This document shows positions 63,910-64,000 of a DNA stretch of 64,000 nt, piece after piece. The translations under genes and the position numbers were made by a program. Source of the stretch: Gammaproteobacteria bacterium. GTDB lineage: Bacteria > Pseudomonadota > Gammaproteobacteria > SZUA-229. The stretch is from NCBI GenBank assembly GCA_026195895.1, contig JAPHRO010000036.1, forward strand, positions 31,916-95,915, read 5' to 3'. Under the pieces are notes generated by a model. It worked only from the letters and a program-made list of their open reading frames with translations. It did not search any database and was not told where the DNA came from. Within the stretch, counting starts at the first letter, position 1, and each line of letters opens with the position of its first letter.

Positions 63910-64000
63910 TCAACCGGTCGATGCAACACATTCATAAAAACGGTCAGCCGGTGTTTCATAGTTTAACGTTTTTCTTGGGCGTTCGTTCAATTGTCTTGCA
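63910..64000 (-). mobile_element. C-terminal end of an IS30-family transposase, cut by window edge
   Basis: On the minus strand the frame from the edge to TGA at 63910-63912 encodes QLNERPRKTLNYETPADRF, the C-terminal signature of IS30-type DDE transposases (LNxRPRKxL-x-TPAEV/RF). Only 29 residues are inside the window, so it is unclear whether the element is intact. No terminal inverted repeat could be placed in 63715-63909, which holds no other convincing gene. Confidence 0.8.

Noticed and set aside
63759..63959. 66-residue minus-strand frame near the right edge
   Set aside because: It overlaps the IS30 transposase C-terminus in another frame, has no ribosome site and no family features.

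Overview
The window reads as chromosomal DNA of a free-living, denitrifying gammaproteobacterium with moderate GC content. Support comes from the gene orders rpsF-rpsR-DUF2232-rplI-dnaB-alr, smc-zipA-ligA, divergent rne/rluC with a HAD-sppA tail, and barA/gacS near cysM-rlmD, all of which are gammaproteobacterial. The terminal 20 kb is a denitrification island for nitrite to NO to N2O. I cannot name a genus from sequence alone. No rRNA, tRNA, CRISPR array or prophage was seen. The only mobile-element sequence is the tail of an IS30-type transposase at the right edge, plus one 123-bp palindromic miniature element inside the ribosomal operon.

Layout. 1-5.7 kb (minus strand): ribosomal proteins S6 and S18 with a probable S6:S18 leader, a DUF2232 membrane protein, L9, DnaB helicase, alanine racemase and a beta-propeller lipoprotein cut by the left edge. 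5.7-9.5 kb: a metallo-beta-lactamase-fold lipoprotein and a haem-binding hybrid sensor kinase. 9.5-17.8 kb: cysS, a stand-alone GluRS anticodon-binding domain, a low-molecular-weight phosphatase, rne, then rluC-HAD-sppA. 18-22.2 kb: a CHASE2 Ser/Thr kinase, PP2C phosphatase and FHA protein forming a phospho-signalling operon. 22.3-31.6 kb: rlmD, cysM, then a TonB receptor, a PF04392-like periplasmic binding protein and a BarA/GacS-type hybrid kinase, with pdxJ convergent. 31.7-35.1 kb: a CHASE2 adenylate cyclase and an HD-domain protein. 35.1-44.9 kb: ligA, zipA, smc, queF, a ribulokinase-like FGGY kinase, cysZ, slyX and a small Cys protein.

45-62 kb is the most distinctive region. It runs: membrane bacteriohemerythrin; norCB; norQ, a 140-aa membrane protein, a polyferredoxin and norD; nnrS; hemerythrin, DUF2249 protein and a His-containing polytopic membrane protein; nirS; a NirT-like multihaem cytochrome with an extra C-terminal haem domain; a 56-aa membrane protein; nirE-nirC-nirF. 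Seven sites resembling FNR/Dnr boxes precede six transcription units. At most of them a -10-like hexamer lies where a class II FNR-type promoter would have it, so the island looks like one anaerobic/NO regulon. NirS reduces nitrite to NO, the NirT-like protein probably brings in quinol electrons, and NorCB reduces NO to N2O with NorQ/NorD as activating AAA+/vWA factors. Hemerythrins, NnrS and DUF2249 proteins probably buffer NO stress. NirE and NirF are only part of the haem d1 pathway; nirDLGHJ and nirN are absent here and must lie elsewhere if NirS is functional.

62-64 kb: a TrpB-type beta synthase with no trpA beside it, a small membrane protein and the transposase remnant. Start codons were moved from the longest possible reading for rne, norQ, the adenylate cyclase, nirE, nirC, the GluRS-like fragment and the polytopic membrane protein; reasons are given in each entry.
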